Shown here piece after piece: positions 11,646-24,350 of a stretch of 64,000 nt of DNA. Below the pieces are notes generated by a model. The model was not told where the DNA came from and searched no databases. It worked only from the letters and a program-made list of their open reading frames with translations. Origin of the DNA: Sisyra terminalis (Eukaryota; Arthropoda; Insecta; Neuroptera; Sisyridae). The DNA is taken from positions 7,502,001 to 7,566,000 of the forward strand of contig OY292275.1 in assembly GCA_958496175.1 (NCBI GenBank). Direction: 5' to 3'. A program made the position numbers and the translations under genes. Numbering within the stretch: the first letter of the stretch is position 1; every line of letters begins with the position of its first letter.

Positions 11646-14271
11646 TATAATGTATGTAGGAATTAATGTTCTATACTTTATATGCTTCCATACTGTAAAG
11701 AAAAATTTATATCTGTATTGAATTAAAACTTCTTCTGATTGATTTAGTTTACTTGTTTCTTTTCAATGTTTAAATCTGAATTATTTTTGAGAGCTTAAAG
11801 CTCGGTAGGTACTGGAGTAGTTAGCAATACTATTATACATAAAATTGATCGTAATAAATGGATCATTTCGATATCGATCAAGAAAATAATAGAGATTTAA
11901 ATGGATAAGTTGTTACTTTTAAAAATTAAAAATATTTCTGTCAATTGTTAAAAATGTGTACCTTAGTGCCGGGTTTAGTAACTTAAGGGTTAAACTATTT
12001 AAAAAAAAATTCTGAGAAATATAACTTCCCTGACTTTTGGTGATTTTTGGACAATAGGTGTTTCATTACCTTGAGAAATATTTTTTTTGCAAATAAATTT
12101 TTTTCTTTAAGTAACAATCAATGTTTTCCTGTAACTTAAGCAAGAAAACGATATAGCATATGTCAATAAAAACTTTGGGTTTTATTTCTTTTTTATGTAA
12201 TGGACATTTGACCATTAAAGATTGAAAATTCGAAATTATTCATTGACGAAAATTGAAAAATCGTCAACATCTCTCCAAGTTTTAAAATAAGTACCTACAC
12301 ACATAAAACAGAGTTTCGTAACATGTTTAGATTAAATTTACGGTACTTTTATACTTCTTTTATCATACCTCGTGGTTTTATATGGAAAAAAAAGAGTCTT
12401 TGATAACATTTACAACAAGATCTATTTTGCAAAAGTCACAAAATATTTGTTTCAATGCCATAAATTTCATTGGTCATTCAACTTTCCAATTAACATAAAC
12501 GCGAATCAAGATTTGAGAATGACAATATTTTTAAAATTCCATTAAATCGAAGTGTAAAAATTAGAGAAAGTTCAAGGTAATAAAATGAGAATAGCTCGAA
12601 CACGCCAAACGACGAAGACCATGAAAATATATTAATTGCAATAAATCAGGAATTAAATATTCTCGAGACGAAAAAGTCTGCGTTGAACGTGAAAATCATA
12701 AATTATGGTTCTAAGTGTTTTCATAGATCGCGAAAAATTGAGCTATCAATCTATGTGGATTTTTTTTCGGAGGGATTAACGTTTAATAATCTGATTTCCT
12801 CAGGTGCCCACGCAATCTAATTTATGCGCAAATTGTTTGCACTATACGCAAAGTATTTCCGTTTGATGTTTTTCGAGAAAAAAAAATTATAAAAAGAAAA
12901 AAAATCTATCTGAGAATAATTCAGGTAGCCCACACACCGACAACAATGGCTTACCGAGCTCTTTTTTGCCCGGCCGCTTCCCAAGCCTAGAACTGACGGT
13001 ATTCTTTAAACATGTAAGCACCATATTAAAAACGCTGGCTAGGAATTTTAAATCTGCTGTTAATTTAACTCATGTGACGTGATAAATTTTATCCCAATTT
13101 GTTTCTTGTAAGAATTCAAATTATTTTCATGTTTACTAATGGTTCGAGCAAGACTATAGCCTTTTTTGTAGGTACTCGATTTGTACGCGGCTGTAATTTA
13201 TATATGGAAAAAATTTAATGGAACTCGCACGAAATAAATCATGCAAAATTATTCGGTCAATGAAAGGAAGTTAATTGTCGCGATTTGGAGAAGAAAAAAA
13301 AAGACAATCATAATAGAAGGATTTAATTTTATGGCAATTTTTTTCCCGAAAATAACCGGAGATTGACCCCTGCAGAGTGTGGTACGAACAATAACGTGAA
13401 ATAGATCGGCGAAGAAATAGGCATTTGAATAAAAAAGCCGCCAAAAGACACCGTTACCGTTGATGAAGTTTAATAATGTTCGAACACCGAACATCCATTT
13501 TATTATTTTACGGTTAATTAACACAACAATTTTGTTAGATCATTTCGATTTCCTTGCGTTAATGTTGTGTCGGGTGGTTATGGGCCCAGTCGGCCTTTTC
13601 ATTCATTCGATAAAGGGACGAAGAATGTGTCGAATCGCTTCAGAACCAAACTCGAAACCACGAAAAGCCCAAATACCTCTAACGATATCGTTACTGTTGT
13701 TTGTACAATAATTATTGTAGCGATGGCCTTCTAAAACGTGAGAAATAAATTTACTGAATGACGCGACGAGGTACAAGAGGATGAAGAAGATGATGATGAT
13801 GATGATGGTGTTGATGATGAGGCCCAAGAAACCAAGAAGCCAAGAAGTCAGCGGAGAGCCGATGGAGAGTAGGTGGAGCTTTCAGCTACATGAGCTACAT
13901 TGAGCTTCGAAAACGAATGTGCACTGCATTGACTTCCAGTGTTACGTGGTTAGGACCCGCCTTCAATATCACCTGCGTCCGTACTAATTAAATGAATTAC
14001 TCAGATCGTGATGCCACAAGACGATGACGTAGTGAGAATACCTCGGCCATACGTATTCTTTGGGTCCGTTTCATAAATTGTCATTATTGAATGGTTCACA
14101 ATCAAAGGGGTTTCTTTTAGATACAACCAGTATTCAGATGCACTCCACGATTATCTGAAGACTATACTATCATACCGGATATACCAAAATCCTTTTTCGT
14201 TAATCTCAATTAGAGTTGATAAGAATGTTTCCTTATATCAACTGACTGTTACGCTATTCAAGTACTACGGA
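11646..14271. other. Non-coding sequence with complex islands and a GAT microsatellite
   Basis: Two intervals, about 12590-13000 and 13450-14060, are less AT-rich and less repetitive than the surroundings and could be regulatory, but I see no coding frame with family features. A (GAT)n microsatellite lies at about 13783-13822. The frames covering 13249-13827 on both strands look like by-products of this composition. Confidence 0.35.
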
Positions 14272-15223
14272 TTGCAATACCGGTATACCGGGATACCGAA
14301 TACCGGTATTTTGAACCATTTATATGATTTTGTAGCAACGATATTCACAAATTTATAAACCGATTTTTCAGTAGTTACTATAGATAGAGATCGTCATTAT
14401 AGCAAGAATTAGTGCGACATAAAACCAAAAACATATACTATTCTGCTATAATGGCGATCTCTTACAGTAACTGCAGAAAAATCGGAATATGTAGTATACC
14501 GTTAGTATATATACAGAACTTATACGTTTTTGTTTCTATGTGGCCCTAACGGGAGAAATTAACTAAATTGGAATTAAAAAATGTCCTAGGGTGGTTACAA
14601 AAATATATTTTTTTTAAAAATGAAAAAGAAAAACAGAGACTATCCAATTCAAATTTGAGCAAATTTTCTTTAAATTTTTCACCCACAAACCTATTCGCAT
14701 TCTAAAGAATTCGGTAGAGTTATCGAAAATGCCGATGATGACACTTGTGTTGATAGTGAAGAGGAATTGTCTCGTGAACAAAAATTAGAGTTATTGATAA
14801 CTAAAAACTTTCAACAAACTAAAACACCATACAGAAAATAGGTGTATCTAAAACCACCTAACGAGTATTCGATTTATTTGAAGATGAGGAATTTAGAAGA
14901 AAATACTTGGAAAAAGTATATCAAGCCTTGTTTACCACATACTGGAAAAGCGTTTTCAACAGCTGGTAGTTTCTGCACAAAATTACCCGGCCAAAAGTTC
15001 CCGGCTAAATGACAGTACAATTGATGCATAGATCGACCATAGATTGAATAGGGATATTAACGCTTTATTATGATTTTATAATATGATTACACTTTTTTAT
15101 GAAACATCTATGGTTTTTTTTCTTTTTCTAAAATTCCTACTACCGGTACTAAAATCGGTATTCCGGTATTAAAATATAAAAAATACCGAATTCCGGTGTT
15201 GAACTTTTGGTCCGGTATTGCAA
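14272..15223 (+). mobile_element. hAT-type transposon relic with CAATACCGG ends
   Basis: TTGCAATACCGGTA at the left end is mirrored at the right end, and both ends carry further CCGGTATT blocks. Inside, about 14945-15025 reads KAFSTAGSFCTKLPGQK, followed by SRLNDSTIDA. FSTAG......R.RL....I is the C-terminal dimerisation block of hAT transposases. Upstream, a stretch of acidic codons and IYLKMRNLEENTWKKYIK may be the remaining transposase N-terminal side. Stops and frameshifts inactivate it. I could not find a convincing 8-bp target duplication. Confidence 0.7.
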
Positions 15224-15902
15224 TTTTTATTATTTATGTTACGTATTGTGGCGTACTTGCTTTGAAGTTACGTAAAAGTGATTTCATTCCAAGATAACTT
15301 AATATAATTTTAAACCCAATTAAAGGATTCTATTGTGAGTATACAAGAATACTTAAAGTGGTGCAAATTTATTTTTTAAATTCGTCCAACATTGATAGTG
15401 TACTGTGGCAAACGAGGTCATTACATAATATTAAAACAAATTGTTCAGGATTTAGGCAAATCTAAGATTTCTAGAAATTCAGGAAGTTAAGAAAATTCAA
15501 GTTCCTTTGAATTCGATTAGTATTTAAGTAGGAAAGATATTGACATTATCGATGATAATCATATCTAGAGAATATGTAGGCAAAATAATAATGACCGATG
15601 AAAAGTCAAAGAAAAAGGCGAATATCTGTATGGAAAATCGGACAATTTGGTTTGAAGAAAATCTGAAAATCTAAAACTATTTTTTGATGGCATTTTCATA
15701 AAATTTGAACTTTTAATTTCCTTTGTCGAAGATATTTTTGTACTTCTTCTGCTTGTACCTTCAGTCTTCTTGGATTCTCGAGTGGTAATAATTTTAGATT
15801 TTCCGGAAAATGTAAGATGGATCCCCTTACCCGTACCAGTATATTATCAGTTATAGTACTCTATTCTGAACAATTTCGGTTCTTAGTTGAGTAAACGATA
15901 CT
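15224..15902. other. Non-coding AT-rich sequence
   Basis: Nothing recognisable on either strand. Confidence 0.4.
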
Positions 15903-15904
15903 TA

Positions 15905-16076
15905 GAGCAATAATTCTTAACCGGGGCTCAATTGAACCCAAGAGGTTTCGTCAGATATCATGTTTTAATGGTTTTGTTCATTTTGTACACCTACATGTTG
16001 AATTTGAAAAAAATCATTTTTGAATTTTCCAATTAAAAAGGGGTCAGTACCTCCGATAAGGCTAAAAACTACTGCT
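15905..16076. mobile_element. Degenerate hAT-like MITE
   Basis: CAATAATTCTTAACC on the left pairs approximately with CAGTAGTTTTTAGCC on the reverse strand of the right end. The interior contains GGGGCTCAATTGAACCC and AAAAAGGGGTCAGTACC blocks typical of decayed hAT MITEs. The flanking octamers (ACTTAGAG and CTTTGGAG) agree at about five of eight positions, as expected of an old duplication but not decisive. Confidence 0.45.
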
Positions 16077-16182
16077 TTGGAGTTTATGTAACATCACAAA
16101 TGAAAAAAAAGATTTAGTTTTCAATGTTAATTTGTAGGCATCCCTGATTAGTTTGGTACTTAGCATGTTGAAGGTAATCAAA

Positions 16183-16432
16183 GAAATCTTTTAGCAATGA
16201 AATATTTTTCCCAAGCAGTTCTCAGAGTTAGCTATCCTGAAGAACTAAAAACTCAAATTGTACAGAGTGGAAATTCAATTGATATAAAATTTATTAAAGA
16301 ATGTAGAAATCTTTTTTAGCAAGGAAATATATTTGCCAAGCAGTTCTTAGTGTTAGCTACCCTGAAGAACTAAAAACTCGAATAATACAGAGTGGAAATT
16401 CAATTGATTACAAATTTATTAAAGAATTTATA
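16183..16432 (+). repeat. Two-unit tandem duplication (~123 bp) with matching reading frame
   Basis: Unit 1 (16183-16305) and unit 2 (16306 to about 16432) align throughout. In unit 1 a frame reads KYFSQAVLRVSYPEELKT and QSGNSIDIKFIKE. The same frame in unit 2 reads KYICQAVLSVSYPEELKT and QSGNSIDYKFIKEF before a stop. Differences include silent ones (TAT to TAC in SYP). It may be part of a transposon gene or an exon duplication; I recognise no family and no splice sites. Confidence 0.5.
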
Positions 16433-19400
16433 AATCGTTATTAAAATTGATGAAAAAAAAATCAAAGAATTCACATTTTATTACTAAAAGTTCGATGAAA
16501 GTTCTTTAATTTCAATAAAAAAAGGCCGAATGATGTTATTAGGATGAAAAGTGTATTTCTATCACTTCTATTGATTTCAAAAGAGCATAATTTGTGAGAT
16601 GCCTTAAGCAATTGTTGTAGGTATAGATGATACGATTCATTTCATTTACACTATACGGAACTCTTTAGCATTTCTTTTATTAAAAGAGCAGATAATTGCA
16701 TGGACTATCAACCACACAAATATATACTTATTAGATTCTTCCTCATTCGTTTCAAATATCCACCATAACCATAACACCAACCGGTTATTACGACCAACAA
16801 CAAAAAATCGGAACCAAAAATCGAGAATTCGTCCAAATTTCAATGGCAAACGAGTAAATTGTTGGAGCTGAAGTGATTTACATAAATCTCGCTTGTATGC
16901 AAATGCAACTGAAATGTGCGTTTCTGCCTACTGATCGACTTTCAATCAATGCATGATTTACAATTGCGGTGACCTTCACATTTCTGGTATTCATTCCATT
17001 AAGTAGTTTTCGGTAGGCGTCCGAAATTCTTTCAGGCGCCACGAGAATTATTTTTTGATGTACATATCAAGTTTTTCTTCCTACTGATACCGTCGCTGCG
17101 ACGCCTGAGAAACACTAACTAGAGAATTTCCACATTTGAGGACTCATGCGAATGCCCATTTGAATTGCAAATTTTGCCGAGTGATTTGAAACAAAGGAAG
17201 TGGATTTGTTTCAGACACAAATGCTTTTTTAACAAGCACAAATTAGCGTGTCTAAAATACAATAAGTATGTCTGGAAAATTTTAAAAATTTATCAGCTTA
17301 TCAAATGGATTTGGTGTAGCACTTTTATACAGTAACCAAAGAAACATGCATTTGAAATGGTTATCGTTTCCATTACATTTGAGGCAATCTCACGCATTCG
17401 GGGGGTCTAACATAGATTCGATTCCCTTAAGGAATCTCGTAATTATTTTTTAAGTACCTACATATCTACCCTAAAATAACTATTTAGACTATATATACTA
17501 TTTGGACTTCTGTATATGAACCACTGAAACGATATAATCTTCAAAGATAATTTGATAAAAACAAAAAATGGAAAAAATGATAAAAAATATTTCTTTGATT
17601 TTCAAAATACCTAAGCCCTAATTCAGTGATTAAGCCAGTAGATTTAAAAACTATTCTGATTCTGAAAGTAGAACTCATAACATCTCTCAAATTTCAATTT
17701 TCTGATAATTCAAGTTACAAAAGATGAGGTTGACCAATTGAGGCGCAGGAATATAAATGCTAATTAAAACTTTAAATTTATAATTTTAAATCAAATTGGG
17801 TACTTTACTTTAAAGGTTTATCAATGCCATTTATGTATGAAAAATTATATCACTCAATATTCATCATGGATAGTTTTACAAATGTCAATCCGATGGTCAA
17901 AATTTTGGATCACATCCGATAGAAACGGTTTAATGGCATTTATTTTGACAAAGATGCTCTTTTTTTGAGCTTAAGTAGTGGCTGGCTTATCAATGTATAC
18001 TTTGCTCTTCAAAAATCCCGTTAAAGAGTTGCCCAATGATATTAAATTGCTTGATCTTGCAGCCCAATTTACATTTCCTCTACGCAAAATTAAGTGATTC
18101 TCAAAAAAAAAACATTTAATTCGTCGATATTTTCACATGTACTGTGGTAAATTGTACAAGGAGATACATTGGGAATAGATGCCACGGAAAAAAATTATCT
18201 TTTATCTAAAAAAATTTAAGGGATATAAAGGTCATTTTGATGGAATCTTCAGATGATCTCATAGTGCATCAAAACGTCAGAATGAAGCAATAATTTTGCA
18301 GTTATTTAATTTCTCGTTGGCAGTATTTGTGCACTTGTGTAAGCCAATAAAAATGAAGACCGTTTTAAGCTCGAGTTTATGAGCTTTGGTTTCCGTACAG
18401 TAATCATTAGGCTTTTTCAGGTAGATTTTGTTGTTGAAATCCGTTACGTTTCCAACTTTTAACATCATTTTTCGCGGTTTTTATGGCATCCTTGCCGTGA
18501 TTGCAATTATCGTTTAGCTTGACATTTATGGCCATGAGTTTTATGACTTTTTCGTCTCTCATCCCAAAATTGTTATCTTATTTATACACATAAAAATACG
18601 GTACATACACCAATAAAAATTGAACACTTAAAATGAAAAAAATTGTCAATCGGAAAATTTAAAATTTAAATCAGATGATTTTATGGAGTTTATCGCGAAT
18701 TTATTTTTCAATATGAAGAGGGTTTCATTTCTTTCTAATTAGTTTGGTGTGGACTTGTGATTGAAGAATAAATGGTGAGATCTAAGACGGATATCGCACG
18801 TAATAGAATGGTAAAATATCTTTTACACATGTCCATAATTTTCCAGAGTGCTGCATTTCGTTCCACGTGGTGATCTTTATATTAAAACGTTAAAACGTGT
18901 AAGTTTACATCGATTTAACGCTCACTTAAGTCTCAAGTAGTCTTTAATCTTAAACAAATAATGGATTTTAATGAATATGTTGTGCAAATGATGAGTAATT
19001 AAATTAAAGGTCTACCGGTTTTCTACTATTATGAGCCCAATTGGATGCCTAAAACGGGAATGCAATGACTTCCATTTGGGATTTTCCTAGGAAAATCGGC
19101 GAAATACTTTGCCAAATTGCGATGATTCGAGAGTCAAGACTTTTATGGAAATCACTGCCGTATTTATAAATTTATTTCAAAAAAAAAAAGGAGAGGAAAA
19201 ATGTTGATAAGGTTCGGAAATAATTATTACCTTTAAAAGAGATAATCATAAATCACTTTAATTTATGTCCAACATAGAGTTCAATTACTTGAAATTCAAA
19301 CGTGGGAAAACATGAAATACATAAAATACAATTTTAATTTTTTCCTCTTTTCGTCTCGAATATATATGTATATATACATATTTTTTTTTTGAAAATAGTT

Positions 19401-20828
19401 TTATTGATTAAACCAAAATTGAAACGCGGCACAAACAAAATTTGAATAAATTATTCATATTTTTTCCGTTTTAATGTTGAATACTTACAATGAAAATTTA
19501 TCACCAAAAACCTTTTTATTAACTTGTTTGATAACTCATTTTTCTAAGATATATCGTATATCATAACTGGTTATATCGTCGCAGAGGTGGCCTATGAATT
19601 TTTCGGACCCAGAGGTTATAGACCTGAACGAGACACGGAAATCGCTATAATTTTGATTATACAAATTTTGAAAGATAATCTTCAGACATTTGATGTTTTG
19701 CTTTATACATTTGGTAACTCATTCACTTCAATATAAACGTAAAATTTAGTAATTTTTATGTTTTTATCGCACAACGATCGACACCTATTGATTACAAGAT
19801 TAGAAAATGTCTTTTTTTTTCAATTGAAATTAAATCTGGCTGCTCAAATAATATGGCTATTTATAAATTTTTTTACGATGAAATTAAATTGCAATTTAAA
19901 AATAAATTTTTGAAGATTGAAGAATTCAAATCGTTATTTACTAAGGTATAGAGAGCAAAGTGAATTAAGGCAATTCATAAACGTTAGGTAACATTTTTTT
20001 TTACGTAAACCCTTTGATGAGTTCTCGAAAAATATTGTTGAAAAAAAAAAACTCCACTATTATTACGTCTAATCCAAATTAAGCCCAAATTAGGGATTAA
20101 ATCATTTTTCGGGAAAAATGCAGTCGTTATAAAATGATCGTAAAATTGGAGCCTTTGCTCCACTTGCTCGTGGAAGTATAGAGAAGTATATATATAGTCG
20201 AAATTTCTTGTAATTTCCAAATTACTTTTTAATTACATATAAACTTAACACACAAATCATTAGAGCATTGAACAGATCTTTTTCATCGGTTAACGATATT
20301 AAATTTTCATTTTAGAATTTAATGAAGAGAAAAATTCCTTCAGTCTTTTTTCTGTTCATCAAAATCAAATATAAATGTCAATGGCTTGATTTAATAAAGT
20401 TAATAATGTGATTCCAAGTCAATTTTTAATGAGTGAAATATTTCAAATTGGTCAATTTTTTTTTGATAGACAAATGCTAGTGACTTATTTAAATTATTTC
20501 GCTAATTTAAGTGATACAGGTGTCGATGTTGCAACGATATAATCAATCGAGAATCGATTGAGGTTTTGGTAACGTATGGAATCAATTAACAAAAATTCTT
20601 ATTGATTCAATGGTGTACCACAACAATTGTAATTTTATGGAAATTCTTTACTTAATGAATTAATTTTTTAACTCCAAGAAAAACCAATTTTTTGTGTTCA
20701 TAACTATGAAAAATTGATTTTTACAGTGTTCAATGTAGTCAATTCAATTAAAATCCCCCAAAATTAATAATTTTTCTTTGTTCCTTATTCGTAGACAGTT
20801 ATAAAAAGCTATTGCAAAAAATTAAAAA
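16433..20828. other. Non-coding sequence, probable ft intron
   Basis: No gene is supported. A more complex interval at about 16840-17180 could be regulatory. A tRNA-like B-box string (GATTCGATTCCC) occurs near 17413 without any matching A box or clover-leaf. The remainder is AT-rich and carries only short, low-complexity frames. Confidence 0.4.
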
Positions 20829-20966
20829 GCTATAGCTTTTTCCTGGCAAGCATTTTAAAATGGTGGATGGGAAAATTTTATTGAAAAAGGTGGTCTGCGG
20901 AAAATTTAATTGCTAAGCTATTTTAAAAGATATCAAAATAATTCAAAGGCTAGTGCGTTCAGCATA
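20829..20966 (+). repeat. Dispersed repeat, copy 2 (partner at 288)
   Basis: Second copy of the repeat at 288-425, same orientation, with the blocks described there in the same order. Function and class unknown. Confidence 0.55.
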
Positions 20967-21429
20967 GGTATGTAGATTTAGGGTATCCCAAAAAAAAATC
21001 CTTTTTTTTAACGCATACCCCCTAATTTTATTTGAATGTTGTTAAAACGATTGAAAATAAATTTTCATGCACCTAGAACCACTGCAAACCAGACTTACAT
21101 CAAAACATACCAATACTTGTATACGAAGGTGGACGGGAGTTAACGTATGGATGTGCATTCTATTGCATATTTGTTTAATAAGTAAAATATTTTTTTTTCA
21201 TTCAATCAACATGTCGGTGAAATTGTGCAGTTCTAAAATGGAAATATTTTTAATAGGAAACTTGAAACATTAAATTTCCGGTTCCAAACTTACCTAAAAA
21301 AGGGAAAGGACTGGCAGTTCTGTTCTATAATATTCGTGAAGTGAATTTATGTGTTAATGAATGCGCAAATCTATTCGCGAATGCATAATTTATTGAGAAA
21401 AGGCACATAAACCCATTAAATTTTTACAA
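20967..21429. other. Non-coding AT-rich sequence
   Basis: Nothing recognisable; a 68-codon frame at 21067 has no family features. Confidence 0.35.
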
Positions 21430-22260
21430 CACTATGTAAAATACTAGCGACAATATACTTAACTTAGAGGAATTTACAAATAAAAGAAAATTAAATTCTA
21501 CTACAAGAAAATTTGTCTTCTGATTCTAAAATCATGGATTTACGAGCAAATTTTCCCATGTTAACTACTAGCACACAATTCGATACTAATGAAACTTTAA
21601 CTAAGAAAAATTTCATAACTCCATAACAAGTGGTAGTATTAGATAGGCGTCATTTCAGTATAAGAAATTGTTTGCTTAGTACTTAAGCAACTATAGAGGC
21701 ACTGGGAGTTAACAATGATGAATTTCTCAAAAGTAATTCCTCCATTCAAAGAATTCGTAGGGAAAAGTGAAAAGAGCACGAGAAGCTATGAAAGTCGATC
21801 CTCAAAATGAGTACCAGATACTGTAACTGTCCATTAGGATGGTAAATTCTTCCTTGCTTTTAAGGCATGAAAATCAAAAGAAGAACGATTACTGATAGTT
21901 ATTTCATATGGTAATAAAGAACATTTTATCATTGTACCGAAATTTGACAACTCTTCAGGAAGAAAACAGGCATAGACAGTTTGGAACGTCATTATTGACT
22001 GGAATTTTGAAAATAAAGTGCAAATTCTTTGTTGTGATACTACTGCTTCATATACAGGTTGTATTAATGGGACTTTTGTGCTTCTTGAGCAGAAACTAAG
22101 TAAAGAAATGGTCCCTTTTACTTGCTGCTATCACGTCTACGAATTAGTATTCAAAGGCGTTTTTGAAGAAAAAATTAGCCAGACAGTTAGTAAGTCTTTA
22201 CATTCGATTGTTGAAAAATTTCCGTGCAAATTGGAAAAAAATTGATTTCAAGACAATAAA
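21430..22260 (+). pseudogene. Relic of a DNA-transposon protein (hAT-like suspected)
   Basis: Successive pieces in shifting frames read like one decayed protein. They include TRKFV and FLKSNSSIQRIRR, then YCHLDGKFLPALKA (approximate, with a frame change), ERLLIVISYGNKEHFIIVPK, IDWNFENKVQILCCDTTAS, YTGCINGTFVLLEQKL and TCCYHVYELVFKGVFEEKI. The run CCDTTASYTG..NG...LLEQKL followed by a C.HH or CYHV..L block is a signature I associate with arthropod transposon-derived proteins having an RNase H-like core. Stops such as TAG and TGA interrupt it repeatedly, so it is not expressed as a whole protein. Superfamily assignment is tentative. Confidence 0.6.
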
Positions 22261-24052
22261 GAGTCGTACTGAAAAATTATCATGCCTCAATGTATTAGAA
22301 CTGAACAGAATGTTAGTATTTTACCGAGTTAACTAAATAAGTCACTGAAGATGACTGTTGAGAATTGATTTACTGACATTAACTATTGACATCCAATGCT
22401 AAACTTTGACTGCAATGCAATTTAGCTTTAAAAGCACTTTAGCTGGTGATTTTTCATGCTTTTTAAAGGCCATGAAAACTTACGAAAAAAATAGATAAAT
22501 GGATCTCAAAATCAGCTTTACAGAAGTTCGGCCAGCATTTATAGTATTTAATAAATAAATTGTCAGTCTTGTCCATTGATGATGTCGACCAAAAACCAAA
22601 AGTAAAAATTATACATCGAATAAATAAGGAACCCATAATTAAAAGATCAGGAAAACCAAAAATGTTGAGCAACAATTTTTATTAATTTTGAGCAATTTTA
22701 ATAAAATTCTTTACTAAGATCTACAAGAAGTCATTACAAAAAACATTTTTATGCATTTATAAAGCGAGCATTTTGTCGACCATTACCCCGTTGATATATC
22801 CTCTTAATTCTCAAGTTATAAAACCCAAGTTTGTTAGCCAGGAAAATTTAAAAAAAATCCAAATGCTTCACAAATGTTTTCCAAACGCAAAAACTAAAAC
22901 TCATAAAGGCTTCGTCATAATTATGAAGATATAACAGAGTGTAATTAAGACCTTTTTCCTTCAATAAACAAATCGTAAAACTTTTATCTGCAGGAAATTT
23001 CTTGAAATACATGTCGTTATTAAACCATAGTGCATATTATTAATTTTGATTTGTTTACGTCTATTTTTAAGAGTCAACGATAATTTCATGAAGTTTCCAA
23101 CAATAAGAGTCGTATATTGGTGAGTATGATCATATGTGGGACGTTATTATTTTTGAGTGTGCAATCGATCTTTATATGAAATCCATAGAAAAACTATTTA
23201 TGACAATCAATATATCGATTATATTATAAATTCTATCGATGTAAGACTAGTAAATTATTGATTCAAAGACATAATTACATGTTAGGTAGCTCTCAATGGA
23301 TCGAATCAAAACGTTGGTGTTGAACACCAAGAAAACTTACGAGTTACATAATAATAAATTAATGCGATATATGAGAGAGGCCTCTCTGCCACACGCATAA
23401 TTTAATAGACAATTATTTTGATTATAGAGACAGTGTAAGATTTAAACCGAAAGAAATATATTCGATAACAATCGTTCTATTGGTATATAAAGGGCTGTGA
23501 GTCGTTTGAGAATCGTCTAGATGTACCTGAGCTCTTTTTCATGTGATCATTTATCATTTGGCTCACAGAAAAAACATCTATGAAAGAACATATGTAGGTG
23601 TCTACATTGATTTTTGTTAGGTCCCCGTATAAAATTGATTTCAGACTCGAATCGTAGACGAGACCATATACGATAAAATATATCGTTTTTCTAACACTAT
23701 CAAAGAGTTCTTTTAACTCGCCAGAAAAAAAAAGAAAAAAAAATGGATTCGCAATTTAAGAAATTAAAAGTTTATGAAATTTTTCGGGTTATTAGATGTT
23801 TCGCAAGCTTATTTTATACAAAAGCAATTGTGTGAAGTTTCTTTGTACAAATTTCTTTGTACATTAGTCCAGACTCATCAACAGGTAATCTTCAGTCTAA
23901 GTCCTCGTGTTAAGGGTAAAATTAAGCATAAAATACTTAAAAATATCACGAAGGCAATTAAACGTTGCGAATTTGTCTATACAAAGAATAATAAAAATAA
24001 ATCAATGATTGAAATTGGAACCGTAGGTATTTCTATCATTCAATTTTAAAAT
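22261..24052. other. Non-coding sequence
   Basis: No gene is supported. A GTATATAAAGGG string at about 23481 has the spacing of a core promoter but nothing transcribed can be recognised after it. The 91-codon frame at 23774-24046 is lysine-rich and low in complexity, with no family features; I do not call it. Confidence 0.35.
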
Positions 24053-24065
24053 TTAGGATTTGGTT

Positions 24066-24337
24066 TTTTAGATTTAAGGCTTTCACGGTCGGTCTTCTGC
24101 AAATAACAACTCTTTATTGAAAAAGTTGTGGCTTTCGGATCCAAAGCCGTGTCAAAAGTCGCATCTTCAGGGCGTAATTGCTCCGAAACTGTAATTGCTT
24201 CGAAAAACAGTTTCGGAGCAATTACGCCCTGAAGATGCGACCCGGAGAGGTTGCGAAACGTTGGCGACATTGTCAATCTTTTGACACGGCTTTGGATCCG
24301 AAAGCCACAACTTTTTCAATAAAGAGTTGTTAATTGC
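24066..24337. mobile_element. Foldback element A with hammerhead-like motif in its right arm
   Basis: A 272-bp insertion bounded by the 13-bp direct repeat TTAGGATTTGGTT (24053-24065 and 24338-24350). The left arm (about 24106-24190) is complementary to the right arm (about 24209-24330) with a loop of under 20 bases. A left-end stretch outside the inverted repeat (TTTAGATTTAAGGC, CACGGTCGG) is shared with element B at 51590. The left arm lacks about 37 bases present in the right arm, which removes its own copy of the motif. TSDs of 13-14 bp suggest retrotransposition rather than cut-and-paste. The protein-like frames across it are artefacts of the repeat. Confidence 0.85.
24229..24259 (+). 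ncRNA. Hammerhead-like RNA motif, element A right arm
   Basis: CTGAAGA (24229-24235), one extra T, stem GCGACC, loop CGGAGA, stem GGTTGC (one G-T pair), then GAAAC (24255-24259). This is the conserved core of a hammerhead ribozyme apart from the extra base before stem II. An ACG...TGT pairing followed by C downstream could act as a short stem III and cleavage site. A stem I is not apparent, so activity is unproven. Confidence 0.5.
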
Positions 24338-24350
24338 TTAGGATTTGGTT

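Noticed and set aside
13249..13827. Overlapping 74-91 codon frames on both strands
   Set aside because: They arise from a locally less AT-rich stretch and a GAT microsatellite; no family features or splice sites.
17390..17440. tRNA gene or SINE head at GATTCGATTCCC
   Set aside because: No A box and no clover-leaf; a single B-box-like string is expected by chance.
23481..23530. Core promoter at GTATATAAAGGG
   Set aside because: No reading frame, initiator context or exon-like sequence follows; TATA strings are frequent in such DNA.
24046..24276. Minus-strand frame of 76 codons, with a near-identical N-terminal part (MTMSPTFRNLSGSHLQGV) also at 51777-51971
   Set aside because: The shared peptide is the translation of the foldback arms carrying the hammerhead-like motif; the two frames differ beyond the arms and there is no sign of a real gene.
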